Below, in pieces: positions 41,592-50,800 of a stretch of 64,000 nt of DNA. The position numbers and the translations under genes are program-made. Positions within the stretch are counted from its first letter, which is position 1. Every line of letters begins with the position of its first letter. The notes under the pieces were generated by a model. The model saw only the letters and a program-made list of their open reading frames with translations, was not told the origin of the DNA and made no database searches. This DNA is from Erwinia sp. E_sp_B01_1 (lineage in GTDB: Bacteria > Pseudomonadota > Gammaproteobacteria > Enterobacterales > Enterobacteriaceae): positions 1,364,001-1,428,000 of the forward strand of contig NZ_CP142208.1 in NCBI RefSeq assembly GCF_036865545.1. Reading direction: 5' to 3'.

Positions 41592-42035
41592 TTACTTGTC
41601 GTGCAGGGTATCGTCTTCGCGGCAATCGCCAGTGGTACAGTGACCGTAAAGGTACAGACTGTGGTTACTGAGCTTAATACCGTGACGCGTAGCGATGTCA
41701 CGCTGGCGAGTTTCGATAGATTCATCGCTGAACTCGATCACTTTACCGCAGTCCAGGCAAATGAGGTGATCGTGGTGATGCTGCTGAGTCAGTTCAAAAA
41801 CGGACTTGCCGCCTTCAAAATTATGACGGGTAACGATCCCCGCATCATCAAACTGGTTCAGAACGCGGTAAACCGTCGCCAGACCAATTTCTTCGCCCAT
41901 ATCTATCAGGCGCTTGTACAAGTCTTCCGCACTGACATGATGGCCCTCAGGTTCCTGAAGCACTTCCAGAATTTTCAGTCGGGGAAGCGTGACTTTCAGG
42001 CCGGCCTTCTTTAATGCGGTGTTATTGTCAGTCAT
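41592..42035 (-). CDS. fur: Ferric uptake regulator
   Basis: Iron-responsive repressor. 147 residues (E. coli 148). N-terminal winged helix about 1-80 (ATVYRVLNQFDDAGIV) and C-terminal dimer domain with HHHDHLICLDCGKV (metal ligands) and CTTGDC. The start overlaps the end of a leader peptide (uof), so translation is probably coupled. Confidence 0.97.
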   Translation of the reverse strand: MTDNNTALKKAGLKVTLPRLKILEVLQEPEGHHVSAEDLYKRLIDMGEEIGLATVYRVLNQFDDAGIVTRHNFEGGKSVFELTQQHHHDHLICLDCGKVIEFSDESIETRQRDIATRHGIKLSNHSLYLYGHCTTGDCREDDTLHDK

Positions 42036-42120
42036 GCGGATATTGTCCTGTTACTTTGCTAGTCACTGTGTGGCTGAAAAGCCATGAACATCGGTCGACG
42101 CGAAAAGCTAAACGTCTCAT
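42028..42120 (-). CDS. uof: Fur leader peptide Uof
   Basis: A 30-codon frame beginning MRRLAFRVDRC and ending SKVTGQYPHD, whose TGA lies inside the fur start (ATGACTGA). E. coli has a comparable short leader (about 28 codons), upstream of fur and overlapping its start. There the RNA RyhB represses fur by acting on uof translation. The frame and overlap are read directly; equivalence is by position. No strong ribosome site is visible. Confidence 0.7.
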   Translation of the reverse strand: MRRLAFRVDRCSWLFSHTVTSKVTGQYPHD

Positions 42121-42388
42121 TATAGATCTGATACTTCGAAATGAATACTACCGGCGATGCGTCACTGTTGAGGGAGGTAATGATGAAAGTCGTTACGTCC
42201 GGAAGAGCAAGCGCTGGGTGAACATTTCGCTCTGTCATCGCCAGCAGGGCGAAGACATTGAGAAAGCGGGGTGACCGATGGCGATATTCTACAGTTTTGC
42301 AGATGAAAGTTACAAAAATGTGCCTATTACTTCTATAGGAAAAATCACTGGCCTGATGTGAGATATGTCCCACAACAGGCCGCACTCC
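42121..42388. promoter_or_regulatory. fldA-fur intergenic region
   Basis: 268 bases upstream of uof-fur. No coding frame is convincing and no clear fldA terminator is seen. Fur promoters are expected here, but I could not assign a -10/-35 pair or Fur box with confidence. Confidence 0.3.
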
Positions 42389-42919
42389 TTAAGCTTCAAT
42401 GATTTCTTGCAGCTGGAGCTCATCAAAAATTTGTTTGACCCACTTTTCGGTACGTTCGCTGGTCAGTTCTGGCTGGCGATCTTCATCAATGGCCAGGCCA
42501 AGGAAATGGGTATCATCCGCCAGCCCTTTAGAGGCTTCGAAATGATAACCTTCTGTTGGCCAGTGACCCACGATAACCGCACCCTTAGGCTCGATGATGT
42601 CGCGGATGGTGCCCATCGCGTCGCAGAAGTATTCTGCGTAATCTTCCTGATCGCCACAGCCAAACAGGGCTACCAGTTTGCCATTGAAATCAATTTCTTC
42701 CAGCGTCGGGAAGAAATCATCCCAGTCGCACTGGGCCTCACCATAATACCAGGTTGGGATACCGAGCAGCAGAATATCAAAGGCTTCAAGGTCTTCTTTG
42801 CTGCTTTTAGCGATATCCTGAACTTCAGCAACCTCTTTACCGAGCTGCTTCTGGATCATTTTTGCAATGTTTTCTGTATTGCCCGTATCGCTGCCAAAGA
42901 AAATGCCTACGATTGCCAT
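42389..42919 (-). CDS. fldA: Flavodoxin 1
   Basis: FMN electron carrier for enzymes such as pyruvate formate-lyase activase and IspG/IspH. 176 residues, as in E. coli. FMN phosphate loop GSDTGNTENIAK (about 9-20), FMN-stacking segments GIPTWYYGEAQCDWDDF and LFGCGDQEDYAEYF. The long-chain insertion is present. Located upstream of fur as in E. coli. Confidence 0.97.
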   Translation of the reverse strand: MAIVGIFFGSDTGNTENIAKMIQKQLGKEVAEVQDIAKSSKEDLEAFDILLLGIPTWYYGEAQCDWDDFFPTLEEIDFNGKLVALFGCGDQEDYAEYFCDAMGTIRDIIEPKGAVIVGHWPTEGYHFEASKGLADDTHFLGLAIDEDRQPELTSERTEKWVKQIFDELQLQEIIEA

Positions 42920-43081
42920 GACTTACTAACCTCTTGAATCTCAATGATGGGGTAAAGGCTGCTCACTACAGATACCGGCAATGATAGCAGACAGCTCCAG
43001 GGGGATAAATGAGTAATCCGCCCGCTTTTGTCGCTTTGTGCTTCACCGGCAGATGCCGGACAGCCGGTAAGCTGATGCTGT

Positions 43082-43363
43082 TTAGCGCTTCTGGTCGGCC
43101 AGCTGCGCCATAACCATTTCTTCTATTAACTCACTGCGGCTCATATTACGCTGCTCAGCGAGTTCATTCAGGGCATCCACTGCGTCGCTGTTCATTTTCA
43201 GCTCAACGCGTTTCAGTCCCCGCACTTTATCGCGCTTGAGCTGGTTACGTTTGTTGATACGCAACTGCTCATCACGCGTAAGCGGATTAGTTTTAGGTCG
43301 TCCCGGGCGACGGTCATCTGCGAACAGATCGATCGTGGTGCGGTCCGTGTTTTCTTTTGCCAT
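43082..43363 (-). CDS. ybfE: LexA-regulated protein YbfE family
   Basis: Small cytosolic protein, 93 residues from ATG 43363 (MAKENTDRTTIDLFADD); E. coli 97. The open frame reaches 43435. It is highly basic in the middle (RPGRPKTNPLTRDEQLRINKRNQLKRDK), with a ribbon-helix-helix-like C-terminus (MNSDAVDALNELAEQRNMSRSELIEEM), suggesting DNA binding. The E. coli gene is in the LexA regulon; I saw no clear CTG-N10-CAG box here. Confidence 0.9.
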   Translation of the reverse strand: MAKENTDRTTIDLFADDRRPGRPKTNPLTRDEQLRINKRNQLKRDKVRGLKRVELKMNSDAVDALNELAEQRNMSRSELIEEMVMAQLADQKR

Positions 43364-43509
43364 AGAATCGTGATACTGAAAGGCTGGAGTTCGATGGTTC
43401 AGGCCTGATGTCGGCTGAAATTCGTGCTGCGACAAATTTAAAGCGCGCCATCATACCCCAGTGAAAGTCATGACGACAACGTTTTAGCCATCTCAGGAAA
43501 CATTTGTTT

Positions 43510-44274
43510 TTACAGCGCAAAAAAACGTCGAATTGCGCGCAAAACAGCATCAGGTTTTTCAGCATGAACCCAGTGACCGGCACCGGTTACCACATGGGCA
43601 CGGGCCTGAGGGAACTGGGCAAGCAGCGCGTCACGGTACTCATCGGCGAGATAAGGAGAAAGTTCGCCACGGATAAATAATATGGGTTGTGACCCTGCGG
43701 GTAACGGCTGCCAGCCAATAATCCGGTTGTAGCATTCCCAGAGTACCGGCACGTTGAATCGCCATTCTCCCTGATGGAAAGATTTTAGCAGAAACTGAAT
43801 AACGCCTTCTTCTTCCAGCGTCTCACGCATCAGGGCCGCTGCATCGCTACGCACAGTTATACCGGCATCGGTTACTGCTTTCAGAGCGGCAAAAATGGCG
43901 TCGTGTCGACGCTCCGGGTAGGCGACAGGGGCGATATCTATCACCACTACCTGCTCAATGCGTTCAGGTGCCAGTGAAGTTAACGCCATCGCCACTTTCC
44001 CGCCCATCGAATGGCCAATCACTGAAAAACGATCTATCCCCTCGTTATCCAGGGTTTCAAGGACATCCTCTGCCATAGCCTGATAATCCATCCTCTCATT
44101 ACGCGGGGATAAGCCATGATTACGAAGATCCATCTGCACCAGACGACAGTCGTCTTTTAAGCCTCTTGCCAGCCCGGAGAGATTATCCAGGTTGCCAAAC
44201 AGGCCATGCAGTAAAACCACGGGCGTGTCAGAGGTAACAGATTGTTCAGATTGCAAGCGGGCATTCAATTTCAT
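43510..44274 (-). CDS. ybfF: Alpha/beta-hydrolase esterase YbfF
   Basis: 254-residue cytosolic esterase active in E. coli on acyl-CoA and short esters. Oxyanion region LLHGLFGNLDN, nucleophile elbow GHSMGGK (Ser about 89), acidic residue region VVIDIAPV and catalytic His in GAGHWVHAEKPD. Divergent from seqA, as in E. coli. Confidence 0.94.
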   Translation of the reverse strand: MKLNARLQSEQSVTSDTPVVLLHGLFGNLDNLSGLARGLKDDCRLVQMDLRNHGLSPRNERMDYQAMAEDVLETLDNEGIDRFSVIGHSMGGKVAMALTSLAPERIEQVVVIDIAPVAYPERRHDAIFAALKAVTDAGITVRSDAAALMRETLEEEGVIQFLLKSFHQGEWRFNVPVLWECYNRIIGWQPLPAGSQPILFIRGELSPYLADEYRDALLAQFPQARAHVVTGAGHWVHAEKPDAVLRAIRRFFAL

Positions 44275-44524
44275 AACAAAGTTCTTACTGTTGAAACCAG
44301 GGGTTAGGGTATCATAGATTTACTTTTTCCTGCTTCGACGGCCAGTGAAGTCCCGCAAAACTTTTTGCGGCATAGTCTGACTTTTGCTGGTATCAGGGGC
44401 TGGCGCTACTCCCCGGCAGGATTTAACTTTATAATCCTCGTGTTAGAGCTGGATTATCCGGCACGCGTCCTCAACAGGTTCCGTGCAGTCCGGCTCTTAT
44501 CAGCAATAATTGTATTGGATCAAG

Positions 44525-45067
44525 ATGAAAACTATTGAAGTCGACGAAGAGCTATACCGCTATATCGCCAGCCACACTCAGCATATTGGTGAAAGCGCCT
44601 CTGACATTTTACGCCGTATGCTTAAATTTACTGCTGGTCAGAGTGCACCTGCAGTTGCAGTAGCAGCCGGGAGCGTTTCGAAAGAAGCCGCACCGGTAAA
44701 GGCTGAATCCCGCCCGCAGGATCGCGTTCGCGCTGTTCGCGAGCTGATGTTGTCTGACGAATACGCCGAGCAGAAAAAAGCGGTGAATCGTTTTATGCTG
44801 ATTTTGTCGACTTTATACAATCAGGATCCCAAGGCATTTGCCGCCGCGACCGACTCCTTGCTTGGCCGCACGCGCGTCTACTTTGCAGGCAATCAGCAGA
44901 CCCTGATACAGAATGGCACCCATACCAAGCCACAACATATTCCCGGCACACCGTATTGGGTGATCACCAACACCAACACAGATCGCAAACGAAGCATGGT
45001 CGAACACATCATGCTGTCAATGCAGTTCCCTCAGGAGCTGGCTGACAAGGTTTGCGGTACCCTCTAA
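44525..45067 (+). CDS. seqA: Replication initiation regulator SeqA
   Basis: Binds hemimethylated GATC sites and sequesters oriC. ATG 44525 (MKTIEVDEELYRYIASH) gives 180 residues (E. coli 181). N-terminal oligomerisation domain about 1-35, variable linker about 45-65, C-terminal DNA-binding domain with TNTNTDRKRSMVEHIM. A GATC lies next to the start region. It is 30 bases upstream of pgm. Confidence 0.96.
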   Translation: MKTIEVDEELYRYIASHTQHIGESASDILRRMLKFTAGQSAPAVAVAAGSVSKEAAPVKAESRPQDRVRAVRELMLSDEYAEQKKAVNRFMLILSTLYNQDPKAFAAATDSLLGRTRVYFAGNQQTLIQNGTHTKPQHIPGTPYWVITNTNTDRKRSMVEHIMLSMQFPQELADKVCGTL

Positions 45068-45097
45068 CTGATAAAGAAGCGTCAGGGAGAATCGCCA

Positions 45098-46738
45098 ATG
45101 GCCAATCACCCCCGTGCCGGGCAGCCAGCCCAGCAAAGTGATTTGATTAACGTTGCACAGTTAACTTCGCAGTATTATGTCCTGCAACCCGATCTGAATA
45201 ATGCAGAACATGCGGTGAAATTCGGCACATCTGGCCATCGCGGCAGTGCAGGGCGTCAGAGCTTTAACGAAACGCACATTCTGGCGATTGCTCAGGCAAT
45301 TGCCGAAGAACGTAAGAAGAACGGCATTACTGGCCCTTGCTTCGTGGGCAAAGATACCCACGCGCTTTCAGAGCCAGCGATCATTTCCGTGCTGGAAGTG
45401 CTGGCCGCTAACGGTGTGGATGTGATTGTGCAGCTGGACAATGGCTATACGCCAACCCCAGCCATCTCAAACGCTATTCTTGAGCACAATAAAGCCGGCG
45501 GCGCTCAGGCTGACGGTATTGTGATCACGCCTTCGCACAATCCACCGGAAGATGGCGGCATCAAATACAACCCGCCAAACGGTGGCCCGGCCGACACCAA
45601 CGTCACCAAAGTTGTGGAAGACCGTGCCAATGCGCTGATCAAAGATGGTCTGAAGGATGTTAAGCGCATTGCGCTGGACAAAGCCTGGGAGAGCGGCCAT
45701 CTGCAGGAGAAGGATCTGATTCAGCCTTATATCGAAGGCCTTGCACAGATCGTTGATATCCCCGCTATTCAGAAAGCTGGCCTGAAAATTGGCGTCGATC
45801 CGTTAGGCGGCTCGGGTATCGCTTACTGGCAGCGTATTGCTGAATTCTACAATCTGGATCTGACTATTGTTAATGATTCAGTGGATCAGACGTTCCGCTT
45901 TATGCACCTTGATAAAGATGGCGTAATCCGTATGGACTGCTCCTCTGAAAGTGCGATGGCGGGTCTGCTGGCGCTTCGCGACAAGTTCGATCTGGCTTTC
46001 GCTAACGATCCGGACTACGACCGTCACGGCATCGTCACGCCAGCTGGCCTGATGAACCCGAACCACTACCTGGCAGTCGCCATCAACTACCTGTTCCAGA
46101 ATCGTCCACAGTGGGGCAAAGACGTCGCCGTGGGTAAAACGCTGGTTTCCAGTGCGATGATCGACCGCGTAGTGAATGACATTGGCCGTAAGCTGGTGGA
46201 AGTGCCGGTTGGCTTCAAATGGTTTGTTGATGGCCTGTTTGATGGCAGCTTTGGCTTTGGCGGTGAAGAGAGCGCTGGCGCCTCTTTCCTGCGTTTTGAC
46301 GGCACCCCGTGGTCTACCGACAAAGACGGCATCATCATGTGCCTGCTGGCGGCAGAAATCACTGCGGTAACCGGTAAAAACCCACAGCAGCACTACGACG
46401 AACTGGCTGAGCGTTTTGGCGCACCAAGCTATAATCGTCTGCAGGCTTCTGCCACCTCCGCACAGAAAGCGGCGTTGTCTAAACTGTCACCGGAAATGGT
46501 CAGTGCCGACACGCTGGCGGGCGACCCGATCACTGCGCGTCTGACAGCAGCACCGGGTAACGGCGCTTCTATTGGCGGGTTGAAAGTGATGACGGAAAAC
46601 GGCTGGTTTGCTGCCCGTCCTTCCGGCACCGAAGATGCCTACAAAATTTACTGCGAAAGCTTCCTGGGTGCAGAGCACCGCGAGAAGATTGAAAAAGAAG
46701 CAGTAGAAATTGTCAGTGAAGTGTTGAAAAACGCATAG
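45098..46738 (+). CDS. pgm: Phosphoglucomutase (alpha-D-glucose)
   Basis: Interconverts glucose-1-P and glucose-6-P, feeding glycogen, trehalose and UDP-glucose pathways. 546 residues, as in E. coli. Catalytic phospho-Ser in [12 protein letters not shown] (about 146), metal loop NDPDYDRHG, sugar loop GGEESAG and phosphate-binding [11 protein letters not shown]. Co-directional with seqA. Confidence 0.97.
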   Translation: MANHPRAGQPAQQSDLINVAQLTSQYYVLQPDLNNAEHAVKFGTSGHRGSAGRQSFNETHILAIAQAIAEERKKNGITGPCFVGKDTHALSEPAIISVLEVLAANGVDVIVQLDNGYTPTPAISNAILEHNKAGGAQADGIVITPSHNPPEDGGIKYNPPNGGPADTNVTKVVEDRANALIKDGLKDVKRIALDKAWESGHLQEKDLIQPYIEGLAQIVDIPAIQKAGLKIGVDPLGGSGIAYWQRIAEFYNLDLTIVNDSVDQTFRFMHLDKDGVIRMDCSSESAMAGLLALRDKFDLAFANDPDYDRHGIVTPAGLMNPNHYLAVAINYLFQNRPQWGKDVAVGKTLVSSAMIDRVVNDIGRKLVEVPVGFKWFVDGLFDGSFGFGGEESAGASFLRFDGTPWSTDKDGIIMCLLAAEITAVTGKNPQQHYDELAERFGAPSYNRLQASATSAQKAALSKLSPEMVSADTLAGDPITARLTAAPGNGASIGGLKVMTENGWFAARPSGTEDAYKIYCESFLGAEHREKIEKEAVEIVSEVLKNA

Positions 46739-46779
46739 TCACTGACTCTCCTCGCTTAGTCGCGAGGTCATAACAAAAG

Positions 46780-46809
46780 GCGCTGAATTTACCTTCAGCG
46801 CTTTTTTTT
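46780..46809 (+). terminator. Terminator of seqA-pgm
   Basis: Stem gcgctgaa/ttcagcgc with a 6-base loop and eight T, about 40 bases after the pgm stop. Confidence 0.87.
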
Positions 46810-47015
46810 ATGTCTGCGATTTAGCGGGCAAGCAGAAAGGGCAGGGCAGATGCAATGTTAAATAATCACCATAATTTTAACAAGACTGTAACTTGATTAC
46901 AGGTGCGCATTAAAATTGGTGAATTTTAGTACAAATTAGTGGTCGGATGAGTAGTAAAATTACACGATAAGCGCTATTATTTTGCACAGATTACTTATTA
47001 ACTTTTGGAGGGCGT

Positions 47016-47222
47016 ATGAGTCTTTACCAATCCTATTCTTTAAGCCGGATCGTCCTGCGTCGGACAGCCGTCATTGTTGTAGGTTTGCTGGCGTTACCCA
47101 TAATGGTGTTTCGCCAGGATCGCGCAAGGTTCTACAGCTATTTGCACCGCGTCTGGTCTAAAACCAGCAGTCAGCCGGTCTGGCTGGCCCAGTCAGAAGC
47201 CGCAGGCTGCGATTTCTTATGA
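47016..47222 (+). CDS. ybfA: Small membrane protein YbfA (DUF2517)
   Basis: 68 residues, the same length as E. coli YbfA. One hydrophobic segment lies at about 18-33 ([15 protein letters not shown]), then the strongly conserved [17 protein letters not shown]. Function unknown. GGAGG lies upstream of the ATG. Single gene. Confidence 0.9.
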   Translation: MSLYQSYSLSRIVLRRTAVIVVGLLALPIMVFRQDRARFYSYLHRVWSKTSSQPVWLAQSEAAGCDFL

Positions 47223-47237
47223 TATTAACCCGCTATA

Positions 47238-47289
47238 TGAACTGCACCCCTTAAGGTGGATACTCAACCAGCCTGCGAGGTGTAGTTCA
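47238..47289. repeat. 52-bp element with inverted-repeat ends, possible IS remnant
   Basis: The ends TGAACTGCACCCC and (reverse) TGAACTACACCTC match at 11 of 13 positions and face inward. They resemble the TGnACTGCACCC ends of IS3-family (IS150-group) elements. No transposase remains. It overlaps a weaker hairpin (cctgc/gcagg followed by seven T, to about 47306) that may terminate ybfA. Confidence 0.35.
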
Positions 47290-47398
47290 TACGGCAGGTT
47301 TTTTTACCCTTCTTGATCTTTTCTTTCTGCCAGACGCGCTTATCAGCGTTCTTTCAGCTACACTTAAACCTCTACAAGAAGTTGGAGGTTGTACAAGT

Positions 47399-48358
47399 AT
47401 GAGCGAGAAAATTCCCGTCGGTATCAGTGCCTGCCTGCTTGGCGATAAAGTCCGTTTTGATGGCGGCCATAAACGCTGTGCTTTTGCTGCAGAAGATCTC
47501 GCCCCTTTCATACGTTACGAGCCCGCCTGCCCTGAAATGGCCATTGGCTTACCCACTCCCCGTCCTGCTTTACGCCTGACCGAGAACGGTGAGGGCTGCG
47601 ATCCTGAACTGTGCTTCAGCAACGGTAAAGGCGAGCCAGTGACGGAAGCAATGCAAAGTTACTCTGAAAAAAGGATCGCCTCCTTACATCACCTTTGCGG
47701 GTATATCGTTTGTGCCAAATCCCCCAGCTGCGGCATGGAGCGGGTGCGCGTTTATCAGCGCGATAACAACAATAATCGCAAAGAAGGGACGGGCGTTTTT
47801 ACCCGCGAGCTGATGGCGCAGATGCCGTGGCTGCCAGTGGAAGAAGATGGACGTCTGCATGACCCGGCGTTGAGAGAGAATTTTGTCGAGCGGGTGTATA
47901 CCCTTCACGAATTCAATGAATTGTGGCGCAGTGGCCTGACCCGCGGCAAATTAATGGCATTCCACAGTCGCTATAAGCTGTCACTGCTGGCCCATTCACA
48001 GCCGGAATATCGCGAGATGGGGCGCTTTGTTGCCGCCATGGCAGAGTGGTCCTCACTGGAAGCCTACGCTTTTGAATACCGGCAGAGGCTGATGGATCTG
48101 TTGAAAAATCAGGCCACCCGCGGCAACCACACCAACGTACTGATGCACGTTCAGGGGTATTTCCGTCCCCAGCTCACCTCAAAACAACGTCAGGAACTGG
48201 CCTCGTTAATTGAGCACTATCGCCAGGGCCTGCAACCTTTGCTGGCGCCGCTCACCCTGCTTAAACACTACATGTCGGAGTTTCCCGACTCCTATCTGGC
48301 GCAACAGCGTTACTTCGAACCTTATCCGGAAGCGCTGCGTCTGCGCTACGGCCACTAG
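47399..48358 (+). CDS. DUF523-DUF1722 fusion (TudS-like desulfidase plus YbgA domain)
   Basis: 319 residues in two parts. Residues about 5-150 are DUF523, the family of the thiouracil desulfidase TudS; three cysteines (Cys12 in GISACLLG, Cys44 in PACPEM, Cys111 in KSPSCGM) fit the [4Fe-4S] ligands. Residues about 165-315 are DUF1722 (GLTRGKLMAFHSRYKLSLLAHSQ as start). E. coli YbgA has only DUF1722. It ends 21 bases before phrB, suggesting a shared role in nucleic-acid or nucleobase damage. The substrate is unknown. GGAGG lies ten bases before the ATG. Confidence 0.88.
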   Translation: MSEKIPVGISACLLGDKVRFDGGHKRCAFAAEDLAPFIRYEPACPEMAIGLPTPRPALRLTENGEGCDPELCFSNGKGEPVTEAMQSYSEKRIASLHHLCGYIVCAKSPSCGMERVRVYQRDNNNNRKEGTGVFTRELMAQMPWLPVEEDGRLHDPALRENFVERVYTLHEFNELWRSGLTRGKLMAFHSRYKLSLLAHSQPEYREMGRFVAAMAEWSSLEAYAFEYRQRLMDLLKNQATRGNHTNVLMHVQGYFRPQLTSKQRQELASLIEHYRQGLQPLLAPLTLLKHYMSEFPDSYLAQQRYFEPYPEALRLRYGH

Positions 48359-48379
48359 CTTCATTTTACCAGGATCTCA

Positions 48380-49801
48380 ATGGCTACCCATCTGGTCTGG
48401 CTGCGCAACGATCTGCGCATCCATGATAACTACGCTTTGCATGCTGCCTGCCGGGACGCGGATGCGACCGTGCTGGCACTTTTTATCGCTACCCCTGCGC
48501 AGTGGGAAAATCACGTCATGGCCCCCCGGCAGGCGGCGTTTATTTACCAAAGTCTGCTTGATGTGCAAAAGTCGCTGGCTGAAAAAGGCATCCCTCTTTA
48601 CTCGCTGCAATGCGACGATTTCACGGCGTCCGTCGGGCTGCTGAAAGCCTTCTGTCAGAAGCATAATGTTGACCGCCTGTTTTACAACTATCAGTACGAG
48701 GTTAACGAACGCGATCGCGATGCCGCGGCAGAGCGGGAGCTTTACGATCTGGATATCTCTTCTCAGGGCTTTGATGACAGCCTGCTGCTGCCGCCCGGAA
48801 GTGTGCTGACTGGCAGCCGTGAAATGTATAAAGTTTTTACGCCGTTCAGCCGGGCATTTGTGAAGCGCCTGCATGAGGGGTTGCCCGAATGTGTGCCCGC
48901 ACCAAAACCCCGGAAGGGCGCGCCAGTTGAGATAACCGCTGCCATTGAGCCTTTTGATTATCCCAGCGAAAAATTTGATACCGGGTTATTCCCGGTGGGT
49001 GAGAAGGCTGCATTGCATCAGCTCCGCCAGTTCTGCCAGCAGGCCGTAAGCGACTATCCCGGCACTCGCGATCTCCCTGCAGCGGACAGCACCAGCAAAA
49101 TTTCCGTTTATCTGACAACCGGCGTACTTTCTCCCCGCCAGTGTCTGCACCGCCTGCTGACAGAGCACCCTCGTGCGCTGGATGACGGCAAAGAATTTAT
49201 CTGGCTGAACGAACTTATCTGGCGTGATTTTTATCGCCATTTGCTGGTTTCCTGGCCGAAACTCTCCAAACATCAGCCGTTTATCAGCTGGACCGATAAC
49301 GTTAAGTGGCAGAAAGACGATCGGCAGCTTAAAGCCTGGCAGCAGGGGAAAACCGGTTATCCGATAGTCGATGCTGCTATGCGGCAGCTTAATACGCTGG
49401 GCTGGATGCATAACCGGCTGCGGATGATTGTGGCCAGCTTCCTGATCAAAGATCTGCTGATCGACTGGCGGGTTGGCGAGCGTTATTTTATGTCCCAGTT
49501 GATTGATGGCGATCTGGCTTCCAATAATGGCGGCTGGCAGTGGGCTGCTTCCAGCGGTAACGATGCCGCACCCTATTTTCGCATCTTCAATCCCACCACT
49601 CAGGGTGAACGTTTCGATAAAAACGGCGAATTCATCCGTAAATGGCTGCCGGAACTTAAAAATGTTCCCGATCAGCATATTCACCAGCCACACGGCTGGG
49701 CCGGGAATAATGGCGCCCCGCTGGATTATCCACTGCCTGTCGTCGACCATAAAGAAGCCCGCAAACGCGCGTTAGCGGCATTCGAAGCTGCACGAGAATA
49801 A
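48380..49801 (+). CDS. phrB: Deoxyribodipyrimidine photolyase
   Basis: Class I CPD photolyase, light-dependent repair of pyrimidine dimers. 473 residues (E. coli 472). N-terminal antenna (MTHF) domain about 1-130, C-terminal FAD domain about 200-470 with NELIWRDFYRHLL, DAAMRQLNTLGWMHNRLRM and the FAD segment WQWAASSGNDAAPYFRIFNP. Tryptophans of the electron-transfer path lie in conserved contexts. In operon with the DUF523-DUF1722 gene. Confidence 0.96.
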   Translation: MATHLVWLRNDLRIHDNYALHAACRDADATVLALFIATPAQWENHVMAPRQAAFIYQSLLDVQKSLAEKGIPLYSLQCDDFTASVGLLKAFCQKHNVDRLFYNYQYEVNERDRDAAAERELYDLDISSQGFDDSLLLPPGSVLTGSREMYKVFTPFSRAFVKRLHEGLPECVPAPKPRKGAPVEITAAIEPFDYPSEKFDTGLFPVGEKAALHQLRQFCQQAVSDYPGTRDLPAADSTSKISVYLTTGVLSPRQCLHRLLTEHPRALDDGKEFIWLNELIWRDFYRHLLVSWPKLSKHQPFISWTDNVKWQKDDRQLKAWQQGKTGYPIVDAAMRQLNTLGWMHNRLRMIVASFLIKDLLIDWRVGERYFMSQLIDGDLASNNGGWQWAASSGNDAAPYFRIFNPTTQGERFDKNGEFIRKWLPELKNVPDQHIHQPHGWAGNNGAPLDYPLPVVDHKEARKRALAAFEAARE

Positions 49802-49804
49802 GCT

Positions 49805-49823
49805 GGCCCGCAAGGGCCATTTC
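49805..49823 (+). terminator. Possible terminator of phrB
   Basis: Stem ggccc/gggcc with loop gcaa, followed by the short T stretch atttcc, directly after the stop. It is weak by stem length and T content. Confidence 0.4.
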
Positions 49824-49936
49824 CCCGGACGTTCTCATCCCACAGCCACTCTGCTATTGTTGCCAGTATCACTCACGGCGGCGATGCCGCTTATCTTCTT
49901 ATCCGGTCTGGCCGGATAACGGGTCATGGGATTGTT

Positions 49937-50680
49937 ATGCGTAATACTGAGCTTGAAAAGATCGTCAACCAGCAGTTAAACACCGCAGCGTTCAAAGACT
50001 ACGGCCCGAACGGGTTGCAGGTAGAAGGGCGAAGCGAAGTAAAGAAAATTGTTACCGGCGTAACGGCCTGTCAGGCTTTGCTGGATGAGGCTGTCCGGCT
50101 GGAAGCCGATGCGGTGCTGGTGCATCACGGCTATTTCTGGAAAAACGAGCCTTCAGTCATTAAGGGCATGAAACGTCTTCGCCTGAAAACGCTGCTGGCT
50201 AACGATATCAATATGTACGGCTGGCATTTGCCGCTGGATGCCCATCCGCAACTGGGTAACAACGCGCAGCTGGCTAAGCTTTTTGGCATTGAAATCCGGG
50301 GTGAAGTGGAAGAGCTGCTTCCCTGGGGTGAGCTGACCGATCCCTTAACAGGCGAGCAACTGGCCCAGCATATCAGCCAGGTACTGGGACGCGAGCCGCT
50401 GCATTGCGGTGATAATGCGCCGAAGCTGATCCGCCGTGTAGCCTGGTGTTCTGGTGGCGGTCAGGGCTTTATTGATGCCGCCGCCGCGTTCGGCGTTGAT
50501 GCTTTTATCTCCGGAGAAGTCTCCGAGCAGACTATTCACAGCGCCCGTGAGCAGGGGCTGCACTTCTTTGCTGCCGGTCATCACGCTACCGAACGCTGCG
50601 GTATCCAGGCGCTGGGCAACTGGCTTGCGGAAAACCACGGGCTGGACGTGACCTTTATTGATATCCCCAATCCCGCCTGA
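49937..50680 (+). CDS. ybgI: Nif3/YbgI family dinuclear metal hydrolase-like protein
   Basis: 247 residues, forming toroidal hexamers in E. coli with a two-metal site. Metal ligands are visible in VHHGYFWK, GWHLPLDAH and the C-terminal GHHATERCG. Biochemical substrate not settled (GTP cyclohydrolase-like and radiation-resistance roles have been proposed). It is 120 bases upstream of pxpB. Confidence 0.94.
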   Translation: MRNTELEKIVNQQLNTAAFKDYGPNGLQVEGRSEVKKIVTGVTACQALLDEAVRLEADAVLVHHGYFWKNEPSVIKGMKRLRLKTLLANDINMYGWHLPLDAHPQLGNNAQLAKLFGIEIRGEVEELLPWGELTDPLTGEQLAQHISQVLGREPLHCGDNAPKLIRRVAWCSGGGQGFIDAAAAFGVDAFISGEVSEQTIHSAREQGLHFFAAGHHATERCGIQALGNWLAENHGLDVTFIDIPNPA

Positions 50681-50800
50681 TTTTTCACGGGTGGCATCCC
50701 TGGCCGCCCGTAACATTTGTTGACACATCCATGACATTTCCGCATAACTATTTGCCTTACAGAATTTGAGATGGCCTTAATTCAGGTCAGGAGGAGCCTT

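Noticed and set aside
43364..43509. LexA box expected upstream of ybfE
   Set aside because: No CTG-N10-CAG with an AT-rich centre was found, so I did not call one.
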